Positions 8,325 to 16,927 of a stretch of DNA of 37,023 nt are shown here, one piece after another. Position 1 is the stretch's first letter. Each line of letters starts with the position of its first letter. The notes below the pieces were generated by a model. That model was not told where the DNA came from. It worked only from the letters and a program-made list of their open reading frames with translations, and made no database searches. This DNA comes from Acidobacteriota bacterium (GTDB lineage: Bacteria > Acidobacteriota > Terriglobia > Bryobacterales > Bryobacteraceae): the NCBI GenBank assembly GCA_018268935.1, contig JAFDVS010000088.1, positions 4,921-41,943 on the forward strand. Reading direction: 5' to 3'. A program made the translations under genes and the position numbers.

Positions 8325-8442
8325 TGTGTTGAAATCCTCCGAGTTCCAAGGTAAGACGCGGTGTGTTTCAGGGCGGCTGCTGGCGGGTGACAATCCCGTA
8401 TCCGGGCGGTTTTGATACGATGCAACTTCACGAGGAACCCAT

Positions 8443-11268
8443 ATGCATCGCATCCTTTTATCTATCTCGGCAGCGGTTGTGCTGGTTGTTTCGATTGGGC
8501 TTTTTTCACAGCAGGGGCAGCCGGGGTCGGCTCCACGCAATGAGTTGATGGATGGACGCACGGTGTCGGTGCGGCTGGAGTTCGGGTTGCGCGACACAAA
8601 GCCGAGCGATTGGAAGGGGAAGGTGACGGCGCAGGGTGGCGATTTGCTTTCGGTGCGCAATTGGCGGCCACGGCCTGGGGATCAGGTGAGCATGGCGGGA
8701 TGGAATCTGCGGACCAGGCAGGGCGTGAATTTCGCGCACCGGGCGTGGGAGCCGGAAATGCTCACCGCTCCGAAGAAGTACGTCAATGCGCCGGGCGTGA
8801 TTGTGGATGTAAAGGGATCGGCAGCAACGGAGTTGGATGTGGAGACGGCGCATGGGACGTTTACGGTGCGGCCGTTTGATCTGGCGCTGGGCGATGCGGT
8901 GATGATGCTGGATGGACAGGTGCGGGTGAACCGGGTGGCTCCGGCGGAGCGGATTTCGCCTCCTGAGATCAATGCTGATTTTCCGGCGGTTGCGAATCTG
9001 GGTGAAGGCCGGTTGATTGCGGCGTGGGTGGGGTATCGGGATCAGAAGACGGCGGTGTTCACGCGCGAATTCGGGCCGCACAATTGGGGGCAGTTGAACG
9101 TGCTCAATACGGGGCACACGGATATCCATCAGATCGCGGTGGGACGCGATAAACAGCGGCGCGCGGTGGTAGTGTGGAGCGCGCAGGTGGATGGGAATTG
9201 GGATTTGTATGCGAGTGTGGGGACGGGATCGAACTGGTCCTCGCCGGAGCGGCTGACCAATTCTCCGCAGCCGGATATTTTCCCGGCAGTGGCGTTTGAG
9301 GCTCCGAACAATCTGTGGCTGACGTGGCAGGGATTTCGGAATGGGAAGTCGGACATTTTCGCGCGCTCGTTCGATGGGACTAAGTGGAGCGCAGAGCAAC
9401 AGATTTCGACGTCGGCGGCGAATGACTGGTCGCCGGCGATTGCGACGGGAAGGCGCGGCGGCGTGTACATCGCGTGGGACACCTACGACAAAGGCAATTA
9501 CGACGTGATGATGCGCAAGGCGACGAACGGCCAGTGGAGCGATGTGATGCCGGTGGCCAATTCGCTGAAATACGAAGCGGCGGTGTCGCTGGCGGTGGAT
9601 GGGCAGAACCGGTTGTGGGCGACGTGGAATGAATCGGGATTGGATTGGGGCAAAGACACGGGATTCCTGCCGCGCAAGCAAGGCACGGCGCTGTACCGGT
9701 CGCGATGGGTCAATGTGGCGGTACACGATGGGCAGAAGTGGATGGAGCCGGAGCATCCATTTGATAGCGTGCTGCCGGAGGATATGAAGGAGTTCAACGA
9801 TTTTCCGGTGTTGACGGCGGACAACAACGGGCGTGTGTGGCTGTTCTTCCGGCACCGCAATTTGCGCATTCAGGATACGCCGAGCGATACACCGGCGCAC
9901 CGTGCGGCTTGGGAGATCAATGCGACGACGTATGAGGAAGGCGGCTGGCGGAAGTTGACGACACTGCCGTTCACGCAGGGACGGCAACACATGAAGATGG
10001 GGCTGGCTGTGCTGGAAGGGGCGCTGGCTGCGGTGTGGCCGATGGACAATCGCGATTACGAGGAATACCTGTTTGAGCGCGCGGATGTGTACGCGGCGCG
10101 GATTCCGATTCCGGCGGGAGGCTTGGGATCGCTGCGATTGAAGCCTCGCGTGCAGCCGGAGTTGAAGATTTTCCCGGTGCACTATGAGGAAGCGAAAGAT
10201 CTGGCTCGGATCCATGGGTACTCGGTGGCGAGCGGCGGGAAGGAATACAAGATCTTCCGCGGCGATACGCACCGGCACACGGAGTTTTCCATGGACGGGA
10301 ACAATGATGGAAGCTTGCTCGATACATACCGCTATGCGATTGATGCGGCGGAACTGGATTTCATGCTGGTGAGCGAGCACAACGGGGCGAGTGGTCCGGA
10401 CAAGGATTACATCAACTACCTGATGCAGCAGACGGCGGATATTTTCAGCGTGACGGGGAAGTTCATGCCCTTCTACGGATATGAGCGGAGCGTAGGCTAT
10501 CCGAACGGGCATCGCAATGTGCTGTTCACGAAGCGCTTCAATCCGACGCTGCCGATTCCGGCTGAAGAACAAAAGGGGCAGACCGGCGCGAAGATGCTGT
10601 ACGAATACTTGAAGAAGTACAACGGCATCGCGATTTCGCACACGTCGGCATCGAACATGGGGACGGATTGGAGAGATAACGATCCGGACGTAGAGCCGCT
10701 GGTGGAGATTTATCAGGGCGACCGTGTTTCGAATGAATACGAAGGCGCGCCGAAGGCGGCGAATGCGGGGAATCCGGCGTCGGCTCCGGGTGGGTTCCGT
10801 CCGGCGGGTTATGTGTGGAATGCGTGGGCGAAGGGCTACAAGTTGGGAGTGCAGGTTTCTTCCGATCACCTGTCGACGCACATCAGCTACGCGTGTACGC
10901 TGGCGACGGATTTTACTCGCGACGGGCTGATGGACGCGATGAAGAAGCGGCACTCGTATGGAGCGACGGACAACATCATTCTGGATTACCGGATGAAGGC
11001 GAACAAAGCCGAGTACCTGCAAGGGGACATCGTGGATGTGAAGGGGCCGTACGAGCTGACGGTGAAGATAATTGGCACGCAGCCGGTGCGTCAGATTGAC
11101 TTGATCCGCGGGAAAGAGTTTTTGATGACGAAGAATCCGATGCAGAAGGAAGTGGAGTTCAGCTTCCGCGATGCGGCTCCGGTAAAAGGCGAGACGTTTT
11201 ACTATGTGCGAGTGATTCAGGCCGATGATCAGATGGCGTGGAGTTCGCCGATTTGGGTTAAGCGATGA
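8443..11268 (+). CDS. Exported beta-propeller protein with C-terminal DUF3604 (PHP-like) domain
   Basis: The product is 941 aa. A signal peptide (MHRILLSISAAVVLVVSIGLF) is followed to about residue 570 by repeats such as GRLIAAWVGYRDQKTAVFTRE, NWDLYASVG, NNLWLTWQGFRNGKSDIFARSF and NRLWATWNESG, which read as blades of a beta propeller. From about 600 a PHP-like domain of the DUF3604 type begins: GDTHRHTEFS (His610, His612), LVSEHNG (His646) and SHTSASNMG. The C-terminus forms a beta-sandwich tail. The domain should bind metal and hydrolyse a phospho- or sulfo-ester outside the cytoplasm, with the propeller perhaps binding substrate (inference). GAGGAA precedes the ATG at a normal distance. The stop overlaps the next sulfatase start by four bases (ATGA, 11265-11268). 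Confidence 0.86.
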   Translation: MHRILLSISAAVVLVVSIGLFSQQGQPGSAPRNELMDGRTVSVRLEFGLRDTKPSDWKGKVTAQGGDLLSVRNWRPRPGDQVSMAGWNLRTRQGVNFAHRAWEPEMLTAPKKYVNAPGVIVDVKGSAATELDVETAHGTFTVRPFDLALGDAVMMLDGQVRVNRVAPAERISPPEINADFPAVANLGEGRLIAAWVGYRDQKTAVFTREFGPHNWGQLNVLNTGHTDIHQIAVGRDKQRRAVVVWSAQVDGNWDLYASVGTGSNWSSPERLTNSPQPDIFPAVAFEAPNNLWLTWQGFRNGKSDIFARSFDGTKWSAEQQISTSAANDWSPAIATGRRGGVYIAWDTYDKGNYDVMMRKATNGQWSDVMPVANSLKYEAAVSLAVDGQNRLWATWNESGLDWGKDTGFLPRKQGTALYRSRWVNVAVHDGQKWMEPEHPFDSVLPEDMKEFNDFPVLTADNNGRVWLFFRHRNLRIQDTPSDTPAHRAAWEINATTYEEGGWRKLTTLPFTQGRQHMKMGLAVLEGALAAVWPMDNRDYEEYLFERADVYAARIPIPAGGLGSLRLKPRVQPELKIFPVHYEEAKDLARIHGYSVASGGKEYKIFRGDTHRHTEFSMDGNNDGSLLDTYRYAIDAAELDFMLVSEHNGASGPDKDYINYLMQQTADIFSVTGKFMPFYGYERSVGYPNGHRNVLFTKRFNPTLPIPAEEQKGQTGAKMLYEYLKKYNGIAISHTSASNMGTDWRDNDPDVEPLVEIYQGDRVSNEYEGAPKAANAGNPASAPGGFRPAGYVWNAWAKGYKLGVQVSSDHLSTHISYACTLATDFTRDGLMDAMKKRHSYGATDNIILDYRMKANKAEYLQGDIVDVKGPYELTVKIIGTQPVRQIDLIRGKEFLMTKNPMQKEVEFSFRDAAPVKGETFYYVRVIQADDQMAWSSPIWVKR

Positions 11269-12605
11269 AGGTTTCGCGACGGAGTGTATTAGGGAGCGCG
11301 GCGGCGTTCGCACAGCAGCAGCAGGGCAGGCCGAATCTGCTGTTTCTGATTTCGGATGATCATAGCTGGCCGGATTTGGGAGTGCTGGGGGCTCCGGTGT
11401 CGACACCGAATCTGGACCGCCTGGCACGGGAAGGGGCTATCTTTGATAACTGCTTTGTGTCGTCGGCGCAGTGCAGCCCGAACCGGTCTTCGATTCTCAC
11501 TGGATGCACGCCGCATACAACGGCGACATCGCGGCTGCATACTCCGATGCCGGAGCATGAGCCGGCGGTGATTGATGCGTTGAAGGATGCGGGGTACTTT
11601 GTTGGCGCGTATCGAAAGGTGCATCAGGGTACGAATTTCGACAAGCGGTGGAATTTTTATGGCGCAGCGGGGGAACCGTTTTCGAAGTTTTTTGAGGCGC
11701 TGCCGCAAGGGAAACCGTTCTTCCTGCATATTGGGATGACCGATCCACACCGGCCGTACAAGCGCGGGAAGTATCCGGTGATGCATGATGCGAAGTCGGT
11801 GGTGGTGCCTGCGTATTTGCCGGACACGCCGCAGGTGCGCGATGACATTGCGGATTACTACAACGCGATTGGGCGGATGGATGCGGATGTGGGCTTGGTG
11901 CTGGAGGAGTTGAAGAAGCGGAATCTGCTGGAGAATACGCTGATTGTATTTACGGGGGACAATGGCATGCCGTTTCCTGGGGCGAAGGGCACTTGTTATG
12001 ACCCTGGGCTGCGAGTGCCGCTGGTGGTTTGGTGGAAGGAGCGAGTGAAGGCGGGGTCGCGGTTTTCCGAGTTGATTGCGCATGTGGATCTGCCGTCGAC
12101 ATGGTTGGAGGCAGCGGGCCTGCAGCCGTGGAAGAAGATGCAGGGGCGGAGTTTCCTGCCGCTGTTGACAGGGGGAACGTATGCGGCACGTGAGGCGGTG
12201 TTCAGTGAGCGCAACTGGCACGACAACTACGATCCGATTCGCAGCGTGCGAACGGCGACGCACAAGCTGATTTTCAATGCGCTGCCGCATCAGCAGTACC
12301 GGCCGGCGGATGATCTGGCGGATTCGCCGACGTGGGCGAATTACTTATTGCTGGCGCGGCGGGCGCAGTTGGCGACGCATCATTTGCGATTGGTGCAGCC
12401 ATCGCGGCCGGTGGTGGAGATGTATGATCTGCGAACGGACCCGAATGAATTTCGGAATGTGGCGGATGATCCTTCGCACGCCGCGACGCGGGCGAAGCTG
12501 GAGCGCATGCTGAGTGACTGGATGCATGACACCAGTGATTATTTGCCTCCGGCGTATCCACGGCAAGGGCGCGGTGGCGGGCGGGGATGGCCGACGTCGC
12601 TATGA
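11265..12605 (+). CDS. Tat-exported sulfatase
   Basis: The product is 446 aa. MKVSRRSVLGSAAAF is a short twin-arginine signal. Sulfatase landmarks are PNLLFLISDDHSW (metal-binding Asp pair), the CSPNR signature at Cys70 (the residue oxidised to formylglycine), HIGMTDPHRPY, and VFTGDNGMPFPG carrying the Asp-Asn metal ligands. The C-terminal RTDPNEFRNVADD block matches the usual end. It resembles the arylsulfatase/heparan-N-sulfatase branch by its SDDHSWPDLG opening; the substrate is not predictable. It sits between the DUF3604 protein and the M23 peptidase with four-base overlaps on both sides, so the three are one transcription and translation unit. Confidence 0.93.
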   Translation: MKVSRRSVLGSAAAFAQQQQGRPNLLFLISDDHSWPDLGVLGAPVSTPNLDRLAREGAIFDNCFVSSAQCSPNRSSILTGCTPHTTATSRLHTPMPEHEPAVIDALKDAGYFVGAYRKVHQGTNFDKRWNFYGAAGEPFSKFFEALPQGKPFFLHIGMTDPHRPYKRGKYPVMHDAKSVVVPAYLPDTPQVRDDIADYYNAIGRMDADVGLVLEELKKRNLLENTLIVFTGDNGMPFPGAKGTCYDPGLRVPLVVWWKERVKAGSRFSELIAHVDLPSTWLEAAGLQPWKKMQGRSFLPLLTGGTYAAREAVFSERNWHDNYDPIRSVRTATHKLIFNALPHQQYRPADDLADSPTWANYLLLARRAQLATHHLRLVQPSRPVVEMYDLRTDPNEFRNVADDPSHAATRAKLERMLSDWMHDTSDYLPPAYPRQGRGGGRGWPTSL

Positions 12606-13420
12606 TGATGCCTGCGGGGTTGCTGCTGGCGGCCGCTTTCCTGGTGCCTTCCGAAGTGCGGCAGGGGCGCGTGATTCGGGTTTCAGGTCCAGCGACGGGA
12701 GAAGGGTTGAGCGCCGAGTTCGGGACCAAGACCTTCCCGATCTTTGTGCATGGAGGCGTCGCGCAGGCGATGATTCCGGTCAGTGTGGATCAGAAGCCGG
12801 GCCAGTATGAGGTGATTTTTCGCCAGGGCAAAACGGAACTGCAACGCTCCACCTTGACGGTGCGAAAGACGGCATTTCGGACGCAGAACATCCAGGCCAC
12901 GAAGCAAATGAAAGAACTGCGCCCCATTCCCGGGGAGGTGGAGCGGATGCAAGCGCTGGCTGCGACCGTCACACCGGTGCGGTTGTTTGAGGACGCGTTT
13001 GTGCCGCCGGTTTCGGGGTGTCAGAACTCGCCGTTTGGCGTTCAGCGGCTGCACAATGGAAAGCCAACCGGCGCGTATCACCGTGGTGTGGATCAACGTG
13101 GCGCGCAGGGCACGCCCATTCGCGCAGCAGCGTCGGGGAAGGTGGTGGTGGCGCAACCGGACTTTCAGGTCCGGGGCGGCACGGTGGGCATCGACCACGG
13201 GCATGGACTCACGAGCCACTACCTGCATATGTCGCGTGTGATTGCTCGGGAGGGGCAGGGCGTCAAGCAGGGAGAGATCATCGGGTACGTCGGCAGCACA
13301 GGTTTCGCCACGGCGGCCCACCTCCACTGGGGCACTTACGTGCATGGCACGCCGATCGACCCGAACGATTTTGTGGCGCTACGCCCGTGCGCGGCGCCAC
13401 AGCGTAAGAAGGGGCGTTAG
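12602..13420 (+). CDS. Exported M23-family (LytM) metallopeptidase
   Basis: I use ATG 12602 (272 aa), which overlaps the sulfatase stop as ATGA. Another ATG at 12587 would add five residues. A hydrophobic leader (PAGLLLAAAFLVP) marks export. The C-terminal half is an M23 domain with the zinc ligands His160-x3-Asp164 (HRGVD) and His242 in HLHW, and the catalytic His209 in HYLHM. GTPIRAAASGKVVVA and GQGVKQGEIIGYVGSTG are the usual surrounding strands. The first about 130 residues form a beta-rich domain resembling those of Solibacter-type M23 proteins. The enzyme would cut peptidoglycan cross-links or act as an amidase activator; the metal site is intact, so active hydrolysis is likelier. Its stop overlaps that of the convergent YXWGXW gene. 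Confidence 0.9.
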   Translation: MMMPAGLLLAAAFLVPSEVRQGRVIRVSGPATGEGLSAEFGTKTFPIFVHGGVAQAMIPVSVDQKPGQYEVIFRQGKTELQRSTLTVRKTAFRTQNIQATKQMKELRPIPGEVERMQALAATVTPVRLFEDAFVPPVSGCQNSPFGVQRLHNGKPTGAYHRGVDQRGAQGTPIRAAASGKVVVAQPDFQVRGGTVGIDHGHGLTSHYLHMSRVIAREGQGVKQGEIIGYVGSTGFATAAHLHWGTYVHGTPIDPNDFVALRPCAAPQRKKGR

Positions 13421-13875
13421 CGGCGCCCTCCGCGGTAGTCCCAGGCTCTCGGCCGGGGGTCGCGATTGGGGCCGGAGCGGTAAGGCTGAACGTGACGTTG
13501 GTAGTGGTAGTCATTGCGGACATACCCGCGGGCAGGGCCTGGCAGCGGGCGGCCCCAATATCCTCTGAAGAAGCGTCCACTGGTGTAGCGCGGAGCAACC
13601 CAATAGGCGCCGGCATATGGGGGAAGCATCCAATATCCGCCAACCCAGGAATAGCGTCCGGCGTAGAAACTCCAGTACCCATCCGACCAGACATAGCCAG
13701 GGCCGGGCATGGGCGGGCGCTGGTAGGCGTACCTCGGCATCGGTGGAGGCGCGGGAGCATAGACGCCCTGGTCGTCACCGTCGTAGTCGTAGTCTCCGTT
13801 GTAGGTTGGGTATTGTTGTGCGAACAAGACCGAACCTCCTGCGACCACCAGGATAGCCATCCATTTGTTTTTCAT
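13417..13875 (-). CDS. Exported YXWGXW-repeat protein, Tyr/Pro/Gly-rich
   Basis: The product is 152 aa from ATG 13875, with AAGGAG eight bases upstream; the open frame further up is not coding in character. MKNKWMAILVVAGGSVLFAQ is a signal peptide. The mature part is rich in Tyr, Pro, Gly and Trp and carries aromatic repeats: YVWSDGYW (61-68), YSWVGGYW (75-82) and GAYWVAPRY. These match the YXWGXW motif family found in small secreted proteins of acidobacteria and proteobacteria, whose function is unknown. The C-terminal end is Arg-rich. It shares four bases with the convergent M23 gene, so neither can have an independent terminator between them. Confidence 0.82.
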   Translation of the reverse strand: MKNKWMAILVVAGGSVLFAQQYPTYNGDYDYDGDDQGVYAPAPPPMPRYAYQRPPMPGPGYVWSDGYWSFYAGRYSWVGGYWMLPPYAGAYWVAPRYTSGRFFRGYWGRPLPGPARGYVRNDYHYQRHVQPYRSGPNRDPRPRAWDYRGGRR

Positions 13876-14033
13876 TTTCTTTTCTCCTTCCTTCACAGGC
13901 CCTTCCGGGAGCGGCTTTTGACGGAATAGATTATGCACTTGACTGGCCATTTCCAAACAATAGAAAACACTGCGCCATTCCTTGTGCAAAGCTGGCCCGG
14001 ATGCACCACGCGGTGGTTTACGGCCAATTCTGT

Positions 14034-14858
14034 CTAGGCTTTTCGGCCGTAGTTTTCGCGGACATAGGCAAGAGAGAATCCAGCGCGAAGCAAGTTGTGG
14101 AAGGACGGATTGGGTTTGTTGGGGAGGTCTTCGGCGGCTTCCGTGAAGATGAGTTCGGCTCCCGCGTCGATGGCGGCTCGAATGCGGGCGTGGAGGATGG
14201 CGCCTTGTGCTCCGCGGCGGCGCTTATCGGGAAGCGTGCTGGCGAGGCCGAGCCAAGCCGCTTTGCCGTAGAGGAACATGGAGCCGCCGGCGACTGGCGT
14301 GTCCTGTTCCCAGGCGAGGAAGTGACGCCAACCGGGGCGGCCGGCGAGAGCGCTGACCCATGCGGAGAGTTCCGGAGGCATGCCGAAACCGGAGCAAGCG
14401 ACTGCGCCCAGATGCGCGGCCTCGGCGGCGAACGCTTCGCGCACGGTGAAATCAGTGAGGAAAGCAGCGGGCCGTTCGCGGCGGCGATACACCTTGACCC
14501 AGGAACGTTTGCGTTTCAAGCCGAGATCGGCGCACCACTGGCGCAATTGCGGTTGCTGCGGCGATGGGGCGAGGTGCACCAGGAACTGACGCGAGGCAGC
14601 GGCACGGAAGCCGCTCACGATGCGTTCGACATCTTGTTGCGTGGCTTCGGAGCGAATGCCCAGACCGAGGGCGCGATTGAAATCGGAGTAGTCGATGCCG
14701 CGCATGCGGAAGACCGCAGCGGCTTCCCATTCCTCGATATGAGCGCCGAGGGCGGAGCGGAGGTGCGCCGGCATCGCGTCATAGAGATCGGCAAAGGCTC
14801 GGGTTTCCCCGAGTTCCATGGCGAGGACGATGTCGCGATCGAGCGGCACCGGTGTCAA
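14034..14858 (-). CDS. GNAT-fold acetyltransferase
   Basis: The product is about 274 aa if translation starts at TTG 14858, which overlaps the stop of the ACT gene (TTGA); GTG at 14849 is the alternative. Residues about 180-265 form a GNAT domain: SGFGMPPELSAWVSALAGR, GGSMFLYGKAAWLGLAS, then the acetyl-CoA loop KRRRGAQGAILHARIRAAI and LIFTEAAEDLP. The first about 170 residues look like a second, degenerate GNAT-like half. The acetyl acceptor cannot be told. An ACT-domain protein is translated just upstream from the same message, which suggests an amino-acid-related substrate (inference). Confidence 0.83.
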   Translation of the reverse strand: MTPVPLDRDIVLAMELGETRAFADLYDAMPAHLRSALGAHIEEWEAAAVFRMRGIDYSDFNRALGLGIRSEATQQDVERIVSGFRAAASRQFLVHLAPSPQQPQLRQWCADLGLKRKRSWVKVYRRRERPAAFLTDFTVREAFAAEAAHLGAVACSGFGMPPELSAWVSALAGRPGWRHFLAWEQDTPVAGGSMFLYGKAAWLGLASTLPDKRRRGAQGAILHARIRAAIDAGAELIFTEAAEDLPNKPNPSFHNLLRAGFSLAYVRENYGRKA

Positions 14859-15268
14859 GCCGCCAGGGCTTTGGCGGCAGCGGGGAAATCGGCATCCTTG
14901 ACGTAGATGACGTAGCCGTATCCGCCTTTGCCATCGATGACGCCTGTCGATGCGTAGATATTGACTTTGGCGTCGAGCAAGCGGAGGTGGATGGCAGCGA
15001 GCGCGCCGAGTTCGTCGTCGCCGGTGATGAGGAAGGCGTGCTGCGGGCCGGTGATGTTCCAGCCGGCGGACTTCGCCGAGTCGTTCAGTTTCCCGCTGTT
15101 TTCGGGAAAGATGGTGAGTTCGACACAATTGGCCCCATAGGGGACTGCGCTGAAGGCGAGCAGATTGACATGCTCGCTGGCCAGCTTCGCCAGCAGCTCG
15201 TAGGCACGGCCCGGCTTATCCTCCACTCTGGTGTAAAAGTAATCCACGCTGCGAACGTTCAGCGCCAT
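14855..15268 (-). CDS. ACT-domain protein
   Basis: The product is 137 aa and starts MALNVRSVDYFYTRVEDKPGRAYELLAKLA, the beta-alpha-beta opening of an ACT domain. A second similar block follows from about residue 72 (GPQHAFLITGDDELGALAAIHLRLL, then VNIYASTGVIDGKGGYGYVIYV), giving two ACT units with no catalytic domain. Such proteins bind amino acids or other small ligands and regulate partner enzymes. It lies 15 bases after the M20 peptidase gene and overlaps the GNAT gene, so the three are probably co-transcribed. The ligand is unknown. Confidence 0.85.
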   Translation of the reverse strand: MALNVRSVDYFYTRVEDKPGRAYELLAKLASEHVNLLAFSAVPYGANCVELTIFPENSGKLNDSAKSAGWNITGPQHAFLITGDDELGALAAIHLRLLDAKVNIYASTGVIDGKGGYGYVIYVKDADFPAAAKALAA

Positions 15269-15283
15269 AAACTCTCCTTCGAG

Positions 15284-16846
15284 TTAACGAACGGTCGGAT
15301 ACTGGATCCCTAACTGCTCCAAGTACGTTTTGTACTTCGCGGGATTATAGTAGTACGGTTTGAGCAGGGGCGCAAACCTCTCCATCTTCTCCTTGTTGAG
15401 GAAGGTGGCGGGCTGATCGTTACTGGAAATGAGAGGTTGATACTTCTGGTCTTTCGTTTGGACCTCGTTGAAGTATTTCCAGGCCTCTTCGGTGAGTTTG
15501 GGTTGGGTGAGGAAATCGAGCGCGGTGAGCACCTGCGCTTTGGCGCCGGCGGTGGAACCTTTGTGCGCGATGGGCGTGGCCATGGCGACGGCGTTGGCCC
15601 AATGATGGCCGGGGAGATTGGGGATGTTCGCCGGATAGCGCATGTACGTCATGGGCATGATCCAGGAGATGTCGCCGACGTCATCGGAGCCGCCGCCGCG
15701 GGATTCCTTGGGGGCGCTTAGTTCTTCGACCTTGGTTTTCAGACCGTCCTGTTTCTGGCTGAGTTCCTTTTGCAGTGCTTTGGCGAGGGTTTGGTCGGCG
15801 TCGGTCCAGGTGGGCATGCCAACCAGGGCGATGTTTTTCGATTGCACTTCGGCGATCACTTTGTTGAAGTGATTGGGCCAGGCGGAACCAACGACCTTCC
15901 AGCCGACGGTGGTGCCTGTCATTGTGGCGGCAGCGTTGGCGATGGTGTTCGCGGCTTCGAACATTTCGGTGATGCGTTTATAGTCGAGTTCGCGGAAGTA
16001 ATACCAGACGGTCGCTTCGGAGGGGACGACGTTGGGCTGATCGCCGCCGTTGGTGATGACGTAGTGCGAGCGCTGTTCGGTGCGCATGTGTTCGCGGCGC
16101 ATGTTCCAGGCCATGTTCATCAGTTCGACAGCGTCGAGGGCGCTTTTGCCACGCCAGGGTGCACCGGCGGAATGGGCGGCCTGGCCTTTGAAGGTATACA
16201 TGACGGAGACGAGTCCGGAGTTGGAGGCGGGCTGGCCGTAGCTGCTGCCGAACTCGTTGCCAACGTGGACGCCGAGCATGATGTCGAGGCCCTTGAAGAG
16301 GCCGGCGCGGACCATGAAGGCTTTAGTGGCGACGAGTTCTTCGGCGACGCCGGGATAGATTTTCAGCGAGCCTTTGATGCCGTGTTTCTGCATCAGCTCT
16401 TTGAGGACGATGGCGGCGACAACGTTGACGGCCATGCCGGAGTTGTGGCCTTCGCCGTGGCCGGGGGCTTCTTCGACGATGGGGGCGTGGTAGGCGACGC
16501 CGGGTTTTTGAGAGGCGCGGGGGATACAGTCGATGTCGGTGATGAAGCCGATGGCGGGCTTGCCGGTGCCCCATGTGGCAACCCATGCGGTAGGCATGCC
16601 GGCGACTCCGCGTTCGACGGTGAAGCCGTTTTTCTCGAGTAGCGCGGTGAGGTATTTCGAGGTTTCGTATTCGTGGAAGCCGAGTTCGGCGAAGCTGAAG
16701 ATCTGGTCGACCATCTGCTGGACCATGGTTTGGCGGCGGTCGACGGCGGCGAGACCTTCCTTTTTGAGTGCTTCGAGATCGGGCTGTTGAGCCTTGACGA
16801 GGGCTGTGGAAAGAGGCAGGGCGAGGAGGGAACGGCGCGAGAGCAT
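15284..16846 (-). CDS. Exported M20-family amidohydrolase, AbgB-like
   Basis: The product is 520 aa. MLSRRSLLALPLSTALVKAQ is an export signal with a twin Arg. The M20 peptidase domain carries FITDIDCIP (Asp in the metal site), GHGEGHNSGM (His134), PGVAEELVATK (Glu169 catalytic, Glu170 metal) and LGVHVG (His194). The dimerisation domain lies around 210-330 (SVMYTFKGQAAHSAGAPWRGKSALDAVELM). Length and SAPKESRGGGSDDVGDISW match the aminobenzoyl-glutamate utilisation protein B branch. The position usually held by a metal-binding Cys in GCGHN is Glu132 here. It would cleave N-acyl amino acids outside the cytoplasm. It lies upstream of the ACT and GNAT genes and is divergent from the PSD1-like gene. 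Confidence 0.9.
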   Translation of the reverse strand: MLSRRSLLALPLSTALVKAQQPDLEALKKEGLAAVDRRQTMVQQMVDQIFSFAELGFHEYETSKYLTALLEKNGFTVERGVAGMPTAWVATWGTGKPAIGFITDIDCIPRASQKPGVAYHAPIVEEAPGHGEGHNSGMAVNVVAAIVLKELMQKHGIKGSLKIYPGVAEELVATKAFMVRAGLFKGLDIMLGVHVGNEFGSSYGQPASNSGLVSVMYTFKGQAAHSAGAPWRGKSALDAVELMNMAWNMRREHMRTEQRSHYVITNGGDQPNVVPSEATVWYYFRELDYKRITEMFEAANTIANAAATMTGTTVGWKVVGSAWPNHFNKVIAEVQSKNIALVGMPTWTDADQTLAKALQKELSQKQDGLKTKVEELSAPKESRGGGSDDVGDISWIMPMTYMRYPANIPNLPGHHWANAVAMATPIAHKGSTAGAKAQVLTALDFLTQPKLTEEAWKYFNEVQTKDQKYQPLISSNDQPATFLNKEKMERFAPLLKPYYYNPAKYKTYLEQLGIQYPTVR

Positions 16847-16855
16847 GCCGTATTG

Positions 16856-16875
16856 TAGCCCATTGCGCCGGGCTA
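16856..16875. promoter_or_regulatory. Inverted repeat in a divergent promoter region
   Basis: TAGCCC-attgcgcc-GGGCTA is a perfect inverted repeat with six-base arms, ten bases upstream of the M20 start and about 53 bases upstream of the divergent GTG at 16928. A TATACT box lies at 16889-16894 for the rightward gene, but I find no convincing -35 at the usual distance. The repeat could be an operator; this rests on position only. Confidence 0.35.
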
Positions 16876-16927
16876 TTTCAGACTAGGATATACTCTAGAA
16901 AACACGTGATTTGGAGGTAGTGCCGGA

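Noticed and set aside
8325..8660. N-terminal extension of the small membrane protein gene
   Set aside because: The extension runs through the start of the divergent DUF3604 gene and has no coding character, while ATG 8324 has a ribosome site and leads into a membrane segment.
8506..11427. Open frame of 973 codons on the minus strand
   Set aside because: It is antisense to the DUF3604 protein; the product is Arg/His/Pro-rich with no signal or motif, typical of shadow frames in high-GC DNA.
14005..14017. Hairpin ACCAC-GCG-GTGGT after the GNAT gene as a terminator
   Set aside because: The stem is five bases with no T-run on the minus strand, so I do not call it a terminator. The gap 13876-14033 otherwise shows only the YXWGXW ribosome site.
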